This document shows, in pieces, positions 37,897-45,528 of a stretch of DNA of 64,000 nt. The stretch is from assembly GCF_001613205.1 (NCBI RefSeq), contig NZ_BDBX01000021.1:62001-126000 (forward strand), given 5' to 3'. This stretch comes from Nocardia sienata NBRC 100364. GTDB lineage: Bacteria; Actinomycetota; Actinomycetes; Mycobacteriales; Mycobacteriaceae. A model generated the notes under the pieces. That model was given only the letters and a program-made list of their open reading frames with translations, was not told the origin of the DNA and did no database searches. The translations under genes were made by a program, and so were the position numbers. Within the stretch, counting starts at the first letter, position 1. The number at the start of each line of letters is the position of its first letter.

Positions 37897-38286
37897 ATGG
37901 CACAGCTCTGGGTGAGAACACATGGTGGGGACTGGCTTCGGGCCGACCAGATCATCGAGATCGGCACGGAATCGGTGCGTGAACGCGGCCCACACGACGG
38001 GCCGGGCGCCGTCGAGGTCGTCGCCCGGCTGGCGGTGGCGACCGGCAGCGGGCAATGGGACTACGACCGGGGCAGCGGCACCGTCGGACCCAGTGTCCGG
38101 GTCCTGGGACGGTACCCCAGCGGGGAGGCCGCCGAACGGATCGCCGACCAGCTGGTGCTGATCCTGCTCAGTGCGAACAAGAACGCGCAGATCACCTTCG
38201 ACGACGCCGGGATACAGGTACGTCCCGTCCATGATCGCACCGCTCACGACACTCCTTACAACGGCCGGGCGCTCGACTCGGCCTGA
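37897..38286 (+). CDS. Hypothetical protein, 129 residues
   Basis: A small soluble protein with alpha/beta character (MAQLWVRTHGGDWLRADQIIEIG at the start, AERIADQLVLILLSANKNAQITFDD in the middle) and no motif I recognise. ATG at 37897 is preceded by GGAGCG. Codon use matches neighbouring genes. It is convergent with the gene at 38291. Confidence 0.65.
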   Translation: MAQLWVRTHGGDWLRADQIIEIGTESVRERGPHDGPGAVEVVARLAVATGSGQWDYDRGSGTVGPSVRVLGRYPSGEAAERIADQLVLILLSANKNAQITFDDAGIQVRPVHDRTAHDTPYNGRALDSA

Positions 38287-38290
38287 GCGC

Positions 38291-38776
38291 TCAGGGCCGG
38301 CGCCGGGACCGCTTCTTCGGTTCGGGTTCCGGCTCCGGAGATTCGGCCGCGGTGAAACCGGCCATCCGGCCGAGCCGACCGACACCGGGCAACCGGGCCA
38401 GCGCGCCGAACAGATCCTCCCCCAGCGCGATCATCGCCTCCAGCCGCGGCAGCAGCCGGTCGTAGGCGGCGAACGCGGGGTCGGCGAGAGCCAGGGTGCG
38501 GTCGAGCCGGTCGATCGTGGCATTGAGCCGGTCGATGGCATTGGACAGGTTCTCCAGCACATCGGGCAGTTGCGCCGCGAGCTGCGCCGAGGCCGGTGGC
38601 AGCCGTACCGCGGCGTCGAAGGCCTGACCGGCGGTCAGCTGGGCGGCCTCCAAGGCCTGCCCGGCCGCGGACTGCGCGGCATCCACCGCGGTCTGCGCGG
38701 CGGCGAGCACATCGGCGGGTGTGGGAACCCGCCGGGCGCCCGGCCTCTTGTCCCCCGGCTGCCCCGGATCGGTCAT
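38291..38776 (-). CDS. Hypothetical alanine-rich helical protein
   Basis: A 161-residue protein with long amphipathic helices (AAAQTAVDAAQSAAGQALEAAQLTAGQ; LSNAIDRLNATIDRLDRTLALAD) and a basic tail (KKRSRRRP). The heptad-like spacing suggests a coiled coil, as in phasin-like or apolipoprotein-like proteins. I cannot assign a function. ATG at 38776 is chosen over an upstream frame start. It is divergent from the TerD-HNH gene with 88 bp between. Confidence 0.65.
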   Translation of the reverse strand: MTDPGQPGDKRPGARRVPTPADVLAAAQTAVDAAQSAAGQALEAAQLTAGQAFDAAVRLPPASAQLAAQLPDVLENLSNAIDRLNATIDRLDRTLALADPAFAAYDRLLPRLEAMIALGEDLFGALARLPGVGRLGRMAGFTAAESPEPEPEPKKRSRRRP

Positions 38777-38864
38777 GCGACAACTCTGCCGCATCGATCT
38801 CGAAAACCGCTACGACCTGCGCACCTGCGGGCGTGTCGGCAGCACATGGCATAGTTCGACGACG

Positions 38865-40868
38865 ATGGAACTGAGCAAGGGCGCCAATACGCCGATACCG
38901 ACATCGCTTCTGGCCGTGGTGATTTCCTGGCAGTCGGACCATACGGTGGACGCGCACGCCCTGCTGCTGGGCAGCGACGGTGCGGTGCGCGGTGACCGGG
39001 ATCTGGTCTTCTACAACGCGCCCCGCCACATCTCCCAGGCCGTCACCCTCGACCAGGACCCCGATCCGGGCACGGCGCGGCTGAGCGTTTCGCTACCGCG
39101 CACCGAGTCCGAGGTGGATCGCATCGTGGTGTCGGGCTCGCTCGAGGAGGGGACCTTCACCGACCTCGGCGAGGTCACGCTCACGGTTTTCGCGGTCGAC
39201 GGCCCGGTCGCGGTGTTCACCGTCGACGATTCGGAATCGGTGTCGGCCATGATGTTCGGCGAGTTCTACCGCCGGGACGACGGCTGGCGGTTCCGGGCGG
39301 TCGGACAGGGCTGGGCTGCCGGGATGGCCGGCCTGATCACCGAGTTCGGCATCCAGGTCGACGAAGGTCCCGCGGCACGACAGCCCACCCCGCCGGCGCC
39401 CCGCGGCGTAAGCCCGGCCCGGACGGTCGCCGAGGACCCCACGGAACTACTGCGACCGGCCGCGTCCCCGGCCGGGGACCGCAGTACCGCGGTTCTCGAC
39501 CGCCCCGCCGAACCCGGGCGTCGCCGCACCGGCGTCGCGGCCGACGACCCACCCCGCGCCGGTGACCGGGCGAACCCCCACCGTGGCCCGGACCCGGCCG
39601 GTGCCACCGCGAACGGCTCCCGCACCGCATCCCCCGGCACACATCCGGGCAACGCCCACTACCGCCTCGACGAGAACCCACCCCCCGCGGCTCCCGCCGC
39701 GCCCTGGGACCGTTTCACCGAACCGCAATCCACCCGGCGACTGCCCGGCACGGTCACACTGCGCCGGGGAGCCACCACCGAACCGGTGCGGCTGCCTCCG
39801 CCTCCCGAACCCGACCGCGCCGACTGGTACCGCGACCCCGAGGATCCGGCGCGCCTGCGCTGGTGGGACGGGGAACGCTGGACCACCGACCGGCGTCCGG
39901 CCACACGACCGCACGCCCACGACTGCGACCGTTGCGGCGCGCGCCGGCGGCGCCGGGTCTTCGGGGGACATCACCCGTGTTCGTCCTGTGCCACCGAGAC
40001 CGAGGAATTCCTCATCCACTGGCACACCCGGGCGGCCCGGTTGCTCACCTCCTCCGGGCCGCGCGGCCCGGAATGGGAGGCGCTGTGGGCTTCCCTGCGC
40101 TATCAGCGCATCGACGCGGCCGCGGCACGCGCCGCGTTGCAGCCCGTGGCGCTGCAGTATGTGGAGCGCCGGGTCGCCTTCGCCTTCGCCGACGGGCAGA
40201 TCACCGCCGAGGAGTACGACGAAGTCGAATCCGCCGTCACCGAGCTCGGCCTGAGCGGTCCCCTGATCGATGAGCTGCGGTCGCGGATGGCACGCGGACG
40301 CGCCCTGTCGCGGTTGCGCGAGGGCGATCTGCCCGCGATCACCGCCCCGGATCTGCACCTGGACGCCGAGGAACTGGTCTACCTGGATATCGACGCGACC
40401 CATATCCGGGAGCTGGCCCGCGGACCCAAGCACACCGACGGCCGGTTGATCGTGAGCACCAAGAAGCTGCGTTTCGTGGGCGCGGGGACGGGCGTCGAGC
40501 TGCCGTGGTCGCGGATCGTCTCGGTGGCCGCCGAATACGACGCCGTGGTGGTCGCGGCGACATCGGCGCGCGGCGGTGCCACCTTCGCCGTCGCCGACCC
40601 GGAGTATCTCGCGGCCGCGCTGGAGGGCGCGCTGCGCATTGCGAAACGACTGGTCCTGGCCCCGGGCCAACGGGATTCACGCAGTATCCCGCAGGAGGTG
40701 AAGGCCGAGGTGTGGCAGCGCGACGGCGGACGCTGCGTGGAATGCGGGGACAGCCACTATCTGGAATTCGATCACGTGATCCCGCTCAGCCGCGGTGGCG
40801 CCACCAGCGCGGCCAACCTGCAGATCCTGTGCCGCGGCTGTAATCGCACCAAAGGGGCCAATATCTGA
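38865..40868 (+). CDS. TerD - DUF2510 - zinc ribbon - PH-like - HNH fusion protein
   Basis: A 667-residue multidomain protein. Residues 1-167 are a TerD domain (HALLLGSDGAVRGDRDLVFYN, FGEFYRRDDGWRFRAVGQGW), the calcium-binding fold of tellurite-resistance proteins. A proline-rich linker (168-315) leads to a DUF2510 motif (ADWYRDPEDPARLRWWDGERWT, 319-340), a zinc ribbon (CDRC 354-357, CSSC 372-375), a helical TerB-like part (385-495), a PH-like beta domain (about 498-596, GRLIVSTKKLRFVG...ELPWSRIVSV), and an HNH nuclease (608-667) with C624/C627, D636-H637, N651 and C656/C659. It probably binds or senses something at the membrane or in stress and cuts nucleic acid. No other ter genes are near. 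Confidence 0.85.
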   Translation: MELSKGANTPIPTSLLAVVISWQSDHTVDAHALLLGSDGAVRGDRDLVFYNAPRHISQAVTLDQDPDPGTARLSVSLPRTESEVDRIVVSGSLEEGTFTDLGEVTLTVFAVDGPVAVFTVDDSESVSAMMFGEFYRRDDGWRFRAVGQGWAAGMAGLITEFGIQVDEGPAARQPTPPAPRGVSPARTVAEDPTELLRPAASPAGDRSTAVLDRPAEPGRRRTGVAADDPPRAGDRANPHRGPDPAGATANGSRTASPGTHPGNAHYRLDENPPPAAPAAPWDRFTEPQSTRRLPGTVTLRRGATTEPVRLPPPPEPDRADWYRDPEDPARLRWWDGERWTTDRRPATRPHAHDCDRCGARRRRRVFGGHHPCSSCATETEEFLIHWHTRAARLLTSSGPRGPEWEALWASLRYQRIDAAAARAALQPVALQYVERRVAFAFADGQITAEEYDEVESAVTELGLSGPLIDELRSRMARGRALSRLREGDLPAITAPDLHLDAEELVYLDIDATHIRELARGPKHTDGRLIVSTKKLRFVGAGTGVELPWSRIVSVAAEYDAVVVAATSARGGATFAVADPEYLAAALEGALRIAKRLVLAPGQRDSRSIPQEVKAEVWQRDGGRCVECGDSHYLEFDHVIPLSRGGATSAANLQILCRGCNRTKGANI

Positions 40869-40887
40869 TCGCGCGGCGGCCGGAAGA

Positions 40888-42333
40888 CTAGGGCACCAGC
40901 GGCGGCGGCGACCAGTTGCCCTCCAGCACCCGGGATTCCGGCTCATACATCCGCATGATCAGGGAGAACTGGCCCTGTTCGGGAATCGGCAGCCAGTTGG
41001 ACCGCGGCACCCCGGGGCCGGGGTCGGCGGCCTGCACCGCGAACTCCAGCGCACCATCGGGTGCGTACCGCGGTGCCACCGGATGCCCGATGGTGTGCAG
41101 GTCCGCCGGATTCTGCACCAGGTAGGCATCGGCCCCGTAGGCGGTGATCGACCAGAACGCTTTCACCGGGGGCGTTTGACCGGGTTCGAACCGCAGGGTG
41201 AACTCCCGCGGGTCACCGTTCTCGTCGGCCTCGTCGAACAGTGCGGGATAGAGCGCGGCCTCGGCGATATTCGCGCCGATACCCCTCCTGGCGGTCGTGG
41301 CCCGCAGCAGATAGTTGGTGCCGTACCGGCCGACGTTCAGGGCCACAACCCACCCGTCGCGCAACCGGGACGCCGGATCGACGTAGGCCGTTATCTTCTT
41401 CTGCGCCGCGTCGACGCCCGCGTCGAGTTCGCCGGTGCTCACGCCTTCCGGGGACCCGCCCGGGCGGATGCCGATGGTGGCGAACCGCCGCATCGCCGGT
41501 TCGTCCTCCGGCGCCGGCGGATTGTCCTGCATCAACTCGCACAACCGGTCGAAGTATTCGCGCGACGACATCGCGGCGACCGAATCGCGGCCCACCGGTT
41601 CCGACCAGTCCTGGTTACCCGGTATCGACTCCGATTCCGTGGCCGCCCGGGTGTCCCAGGCGCTCAGTGGCGCCAGCCGGAGCTGGGCCTGCAGCGCGCG
41701 GACAGCGGGAACGTCCTCGCTACCGCGTACCTCGATCCGCCCGTAGAGCCAGGCATCCGCGGTCGGCACCGAGACATGCACCACACCGGCCGGGAGTTCC
41801 CCGGCCCAGCCCGGCCCCGTGACCGCGTAGGTATAGGGCGGCACCGCGCCGGGCTCGGCCTCCGGTCGCATACTGCTCGGCGTGGACACCGTATTGGTCC
41901 ATGCGTCGAGAACCTGCATGACCCAGTACCGATCCCGGACCTCCGGCACCTCGAACAGCACCGGTTCCTTGCGGAGATCCAGCCAGGCCACCGAATACAG
42001 GTTGTCCAGGTCGATCCGGACCACCGTGCGCTGACTCGCGGGAGGCAGCGCGGAGGTGTGCTGGAACCGATTCGTGGATCCGTAGTCCAGCGCCCGCCGG
42101 CGGAACGTATCGAGCAGGATCATCGAGTAACCGAAGACATAGGCGTCGGCCGCCACCTCCCGCCGGGCGGCCGGGGTGCCCGACGGCGGAATCTCGGTAC
42201 CGGAGTCCTCACCCCCACAGGCCGCCAAACCGGTGACAGCAACGAGGCCCAGCATCGACCGCCGGGTCATGCGGAACCGGTCCGCCACCGGCTGCCTCAT
42301 GTCTCCGGTTGTCGCGGCGGGCACTTCGCGCAT
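40888..42333 (-). CDS. DUF1254/DUF1214 lipoprotein
   Basis: A 481-residue exported protein. The signal region has a twin-arginine (TRRSMLGLVAVTGLAAC) with a lipobox-like Cys, suggesting a Tat-exported lipoprotein. The N-terminal half is DUF1254 (AADAYVFGYSMILLD, DNLYSVAWLDL, VPEVRDRYWVMQVLDAWTNT) and the C-terminal half is DUF1214 (FWSITAYGADAYLVQNP, NWLPIPEQGQFSLIMRMYEPE). The molecular role is unknown. ATG at 42333 with GGGAG 7 nt upstream. It is convergent with the TerD-HNH gene. Confidence 0.85.
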   Translation of the reverse strand: MREVPAATTGDMRQPVADRFRMTRRSMLGLVAVTGLAACGGEDSGTEIPPSGTPAARREVAADAYVFGYSMILLDTFRRRALDYGSTNRFQHTSALPPASQRTVVRIDLDNLYSVAWLDLRKEPVLFEVPEVRDRYWVMQVLDAWTNTVSTPSSMRPEAEPGAVPPYTYAVTGPGWAGELPAGVVHVSVPTADAWLYGRIEVRGSEDVPAVRALQAQLRLAPLSAWDTRAATESESIPGNQDWSEPVGRDSVAAMSSREYFDRLCELMQDNPPAPEDEPAMRRFATIGIRPGGSPEGVSTGELDAGVDAAQKKITAYVDPASRLRDGWVVALNVGRYGTNYLLRATTARRGIGANIAEAALYPALFDEADENGDPREFTLRFEPGQTPPVKAFWSITAYGADAYLVQNPADLHTIGHPVAPRYAPDGALEFAVQAADPGPGVPRSNWLPIPEQGQFSLIMRMYEPESRVLEGNWSPPPLVP

Positions 42334-42425
42334 TCGCACTCTCCCTGCTCATCGCTGTCGACGGACTGCGAGCAGGATACGCGGAGATAGCTGAAACGTA
42401 GCGGATGCGGTCGGCGCGGCCGAGC

Positions 42426-42719
42426 TCAGATGGCGAGAACCGTGTTCATGATGGTGCCCGCGCTGGTGGCGACGACACCGCCGATCATGGCACCGGCCAC
42501 CATCTTCGGGGACTCCATACCGCTACCGGACCACTTCTCCCAGGCGAACTTGGCACCCGCGAAGATGATGCTGACCGTGCCCGACAGGATGGCCAACCAG
42601 GTGCCGTACCGGACGAACTGATCGATTTTGTCCGCCAGGGGTGGCGGTTCCGGGGTGGGGTCGCTGACCTGCGCGTATACCGATACTGCGTCCACAACCG
42701 ACGCCGCGATGCTGCTCAC
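42426..42719 (-). CDS. Small two-helix membrane protein, paralogue of 42940
   Basis: A 97-residue protein: N-terminal polar segment (VSDPTPEPPPLADKIDQFVRY), helix 1 (WLAILSGTVSIIFAGAKFAW), a charged loop (EKWSGSGMESPK) and helix 2 (MVAGAMIGGVVATSAGTIMNTVL). It shares a nearly identical C-terminal half with the divergent gene at 42940. The two-helix plan resembles VirB2/TrbC-type pilins or a holin-like or peptide product, but no secretion genes are near. GTG start with AGGGAG upstream. I do not recognise the family with certainty. Confidence 0.75.
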   Translation of the reverse strand: MSSIAASVVDAVSVYAQVSDPTPEPPPLADKIDQFVRYGTWLAILSGTVSIIFAGAKFAWEKWSGSGMESPKMVAGAMIGGVVATSAGTIMNTVLAI

Positions 42720-42888
42720 CGTCTACTCCCTCACCGATAACGTCCGGGGCGCACGGCCCTTCCTCCATCATCCAGACCGATACCGGTGCGACGCAAGTTC
42801 TTGCCGCGCAGCCACTTTCACGCTATAACCGCTGGTGACCCGAACACCTGCCCGGACCTGGGATTACTGCATACCACCCGGCGAGCGG

Positions 42889-43584
42889 TTACGATGCGTT
42901 AGCGTTCCCGCCCACCCCGAAACCAGAGTGAGCTGCGAGATGATACTGGCCGCCGTGACCGATACGCTGGCGCAAATCGGTAATCCCACACCCGAAGCAC
43001 CCCCCATCTCGGATAAATTCCTGCAACTGGTCAGGTATCTCACCTGGTTCGTGCTGCTCGCCGGAATCTGCGCGATCATCTACGCCGGCGGCAAGTTCGC
43101 CTGGGAGAAATGGTCCGGCGGCGGTCTGGAATCCCCGAAGATGGTGGCCGGTGCCATGATCGGTGGTGTCATCGCGACCAGCGCGGGCACGATCATGAAC
43201 GCCGTGATCGGCTGACGCGCCGCGTTCGGCTCGGCCCCGGGTGGTCTCGTCCGGATCGACGCCCGGCGCCCGCGGGTTCGCCTCGATGACCGCACCCCGC
43301 CACGCGGCCGGACCGCGTTCGACTCCGTAGTAGTCGGCATGCATCGGCGCGTCCTCGACATATCCACGACCGAGGCGTACACGCACCACCACCGTGCAGT
43401 CGAAGTACACGGATCCAAGCGCGGTGCCGTTCGGCCAGTGCGTCGGCGGCGGCGCTCCCGGGACGACTCCCACGCGATACCCGGACCGGGTCCGCTTGTA
43501 GTTTTCGGACCCGCGCGGTACCCGCTTCCGGTCCTCGGCGGTACGGGCCGCGGCACGTTCGGCGTACTGCACCCATGACTCCAC
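42889..43584 (-). CDS. Uncertain hypothetical protein overlapping the membrane gene
   Basis: The first 120 residues (43584 down to about 43220) look coding: ENYKRTRSGYRVGVVPG, GSVYFDCTVVVRVRLGRGYVED, MHADYYGVERGPAAWRGAVIEANP. After that the frame runs antisense through the gene at 42940 and loses protein-like character until the stop at 42889. The true gene may have lost its stop through a deletion, or the end overlaps on purpose. It lies 54 bp downstream of the glycosyltransferase on the same strand. Family unknown. Confidence 0.35.
   Translation of the reverse strand: MESWVQYAERAAARTAEDRKRVPRGSENYKRTRSGYRVGVVPGAPPPTHWPNGTALGSVYFDCTVVVRVRLGRGYVEDAPMHADYYGVERGPAAWRGAVIEANPRAPGVDPDETTRGRAERGASADHGVHDRARAGRDDTTDHGTGHHLRGFQTAAGPFLPGELAAGVDDRADSGEQHEPGEIPDQLQEFIRDGGCFGCGITDLRQRIGHGGQYHLAAHSGFGVGGNANAS
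42940..43215 (+). CDS. Small two-helix membrane protein, paralogue of 42426
   Basis: A 91-residue protein: polar start (TDTLAQIGNPTPEAPPISDKFLQLVRY), helix 1 (LTWFVLLAGICAIIYAGGKFAW), loop EKWSGGGLESPK, helix 2 (MVAGAMIGGVIATSAGTIMNAVIG). The stretch FAWEKWSG(S/G)G(M/L)ESPK and the next 12 residues match the divergent neighbour. ATG 42940 is preferred; a GTG at 42928 is in frame. The ribosome site is weak. The stop region overlaps a frame on the other strand. Confidence 0.72.
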   Translation: MILAAVTDTLAQIGNPTPEAPPISDKFLQLVRYLTWFVLLAGICAIIYAGGKFAWEKWSGGGLESPKMVAGAMIGGVIATSAGTIMNAVIG

Positions 43585-43638
43585 GCAGCGCGAAGGCCGG
43601 ATGCGGGGGTCGGCTCGGCGCGGACGGCCGGGCGGAGG

Positions 43639-44829
43639 TCAGCCCAGCAGGGCCTCGATCAGATCGGCGGCCCGCATCGTGCCGCCTTCGCTGCGCGCCT
43701 CGGCACGCAGCCGCGCCGACCGGTCGGCCACCCCGGCGTCCCCGACGAGGTCGATCAGCGCCGCGCGCAGGTTCTCGGGAGTGGCGTCGTCGGTGTCGAT
43801 TCGGCGGGCCACACCCAATTCCACCAGGCGATCGGCATTGAGGAACTGTTCGGCGGCCTGCGGTACGGCGATCATCGGGACACCCGCCAGCAGCCCTTCG
43901 CCGCAACCACCCATCCCGGCATGGGTGAGGAACGCGTCCGCCCGGTCCAGGATCGCCCGCTGCGGGACCCAGGAGCGCACTTCGACATCGGCCGGAATCT
44001 CACCGAGTTCTCCCGGGTCGGTGTGTTTTCCGATCTGCAGCACGATATGCCAGCCGGGCAGGTCGCCGAAGGCACGCAGACAGCGGCGGTAGAACTCGGG
44101 CCGGTGGGTGTAGGCCGAACCCAGCGAGATCAGCAGGACCTTCTCCGCCGCGGCCGGGCGCACCCAGCCGCCGCCGGACCCGTCCGGGTCGAAACAGGGA
44201 CCGACGAAGGTCACCTTCTCGGCATCCACCCGGTCGGCATGCGGTTGCATCGCCCGGGGTATCAGGGCCAGGGCCCGTTCGGGTACACCGGAGAAGGCGT
44301 CCACATCGGTGGTCACCGCACCGCAATCGGCGAGCCATCGCGCGAATCGCTCCCGGTGGGCGTCGGCACCCGGCAGTTGCCGCAGGTGTGCCGCGACGTC
44401 CTGCTCGTACCCGTCCCAGCCCACGAATGTCGGGGACAACTGCAGGACGGGACGGCCCTGCGTTTCGGCGAGCGCGCGTGCGGCGTACGCGCCGATGTCG
44501 TACATGTACAGGTCGGCCGGATCGTCCCCGTAGGCAGCGGACAACTGCGGAAGCGCCGCGACGGCGTCGTCGAGGAAAAGGTTCATCGCGGCGATCGGGT
44601 CGTCGGGCCAATTGTTCTCGGCGACCGGTAACCCGGATGTGCACGGGACGAATTCGGCGCCGGTGGCGGTGATCAGATCGGCCACCACCGGATCGTTGGC
44701 GTAGGTGACGTGATGGCCCCGGGCCACCAGTTCACCGATGATCGCGAGGCTCGGCAGCACGTGACTGACGATCGGGATACCGACCATCGCGATATGGGCA
44801 GGGCGAGAAGGCACAGTGGTCCCACTCAT
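43639..44829 (-). CDS. Macrolide-type glycosyltransferase (MGT family)
   Basis: A 396-residue GT-B glycosyltransferase. The N-terminal acceptor domain starts IAMVGIPIVSHVLPSLAIIGELVARGHHVTYA; the C-terminal donor domain has the family signature LTHAGMGGCGEGLLAGVPMIAVPQAAEQFLNADRLVELGVA, read in parts. Relatives (Mgt, OleD, OleI) use UDP-glucose to inactivate macrolides. Its ATG overlaps the stop of the acetyltransferase gene (ATGA), so the two are translationally coupled in a resistance operon with an ABC-F gene. Confidence 0.88.
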   Translation of the reverse strand: MSGTTVPSRPAHIAMVGIPIVSHVLPSLAIIGELVARGHHVTYANDPVVADLITATGAEFVPCTSGLPVAENNWPDDPIAAMNLFLDDAVAALPQLSAAYGDDPADLYMYDIGAYAARALAETQGRPVLQLSPTFVGWDGYEQDVAAHLRQLPGADAHRERFARWLADCGAVTTDVDAFSGVPERALALIPRAMQPHADRVDAEKVTFVGPCFDPDGSGGGWVRPAAAEKVLLISLGSAYTHRPEFYRRCLRAFGDLPGWHIVLQIGKHTDPGELGEIPADVEVRSWVPQRAILDRADAFLTHAGMGGCGEGLLAGVPMIAVPQAAEQFLNADRLVELGVARRIDTDDATPENLRAALIDLVGDAGVADRSARLRAEARSEGGTMRAADLIEALLG

Positions 44830-45485
44830 TCCGAGTCGGCGGCGGCGGCTTCGAGATCGGCGATGCTGCCCGCCATGATCGCGCGCACATGCCGGGTGAT
44901 GTGTTCGACGGGCCAGTCCCACCAGGCCACTGCCAGCAGCCGGGCGATATCGGGCTCCGCGTAGCGAGTGCGGATGAGGCGGGCCGGATTACCGCCGACG
45001 ATGCCGTAGTCGGGAACATCGCCGGTGACCACCGCGCCGGTGCCGATGATCGCGCCGTGGCCGATCCGCACACCGGGCAGGACCGTCACGCCGTTGCCGA
45101 TCCAGACGTCGTTGCCGACGACGGTATCGCCCCGGTTCGGGAGATCGCTCAGCAGATCGATGTGGTGCGCCCACGCACCGCCCATGGTGGGAAAAGGAAA
45201 CGTCGACGGGCCGTCCATCCGATGGTTGGCGCTGTTCATGATGAACCGCACGCCGGTGGCCAGCGCGCAGAACTTCCCGATGATCAGCTTCTCCGGCCCG
45301 TAGTGGTAGAGCACATTGCGGGTTTCGAACGCGGTCGGGTCGTCAGGGTCGTCGTAGTAGGAGAACTCCCCGGCTTCGATGAGCGGTGAGGTGACCAGCG
45401 GTTTGAGCAGTACCACGCGCGGCTGTCCGGGCATGGGGTGCAGCACGGTGGGGTCGGTGGGAAGTGTTGTGGGGTCGGCGGGCAC
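44826..45485 (-). CDS. Vat-type streptogramin A / xenobiotic O-acetyltransferase
   Basis: A 219-residue left-handed beta-helix acetyltransferase. It shows the XAT/Vat pattern: YHYGPEKLIIGKFCALATGVRFIMNSANHRMDG, with the catalytic His in SANHRM, then DTVVGNDVWIGNGVTVLPGVRIGHGAIIGTGAVVTGDVPDYGIVGGNPA and WWDWPVE. Vat enzymes O-acetylate virginiamycin-M-type streptogramins; CatB types act on chloramphenicol. The C-terminal SIADLEA is also typical. GTG at 45485 follows AAGGAG by 7 nt. It is 43 bp downstream of the ABC-F gene. Confidence 0.87.
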   Translation of the reverse strand: MPADPTTLPTDPTVLHPMPGQPRVVLLKPLVTSPLIEAGEFSYYDDPDDPTAFETRNVLYHYGPEKLIIGKFCALATGVRFIMNSANHRMDGPSTFPFPTMGGAWAHHIDLLSDLPNRGDTVVGNDVWIGNGVTVLPGVRIGHGAIIGTGAVVTGDVPDYGIVGGNPARLIRTRYAEPDIARLLAVAWWDWPVEHITRHVRAIMAGSIADLEAAAADSE

Positions 45486-45528
45486 AGCGGAACTCCTTCG
45501 ATACGTGGGTGTGCCGGTTTCGGCGAGG

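Noticed and set aside
42426..43215. A type IV secretion or conjugation locus based on the pilin-like proteins
   Set aside because: No ATPase, channel or relaxase genes are present nearby; the resemblance is only in the two-helix plan.
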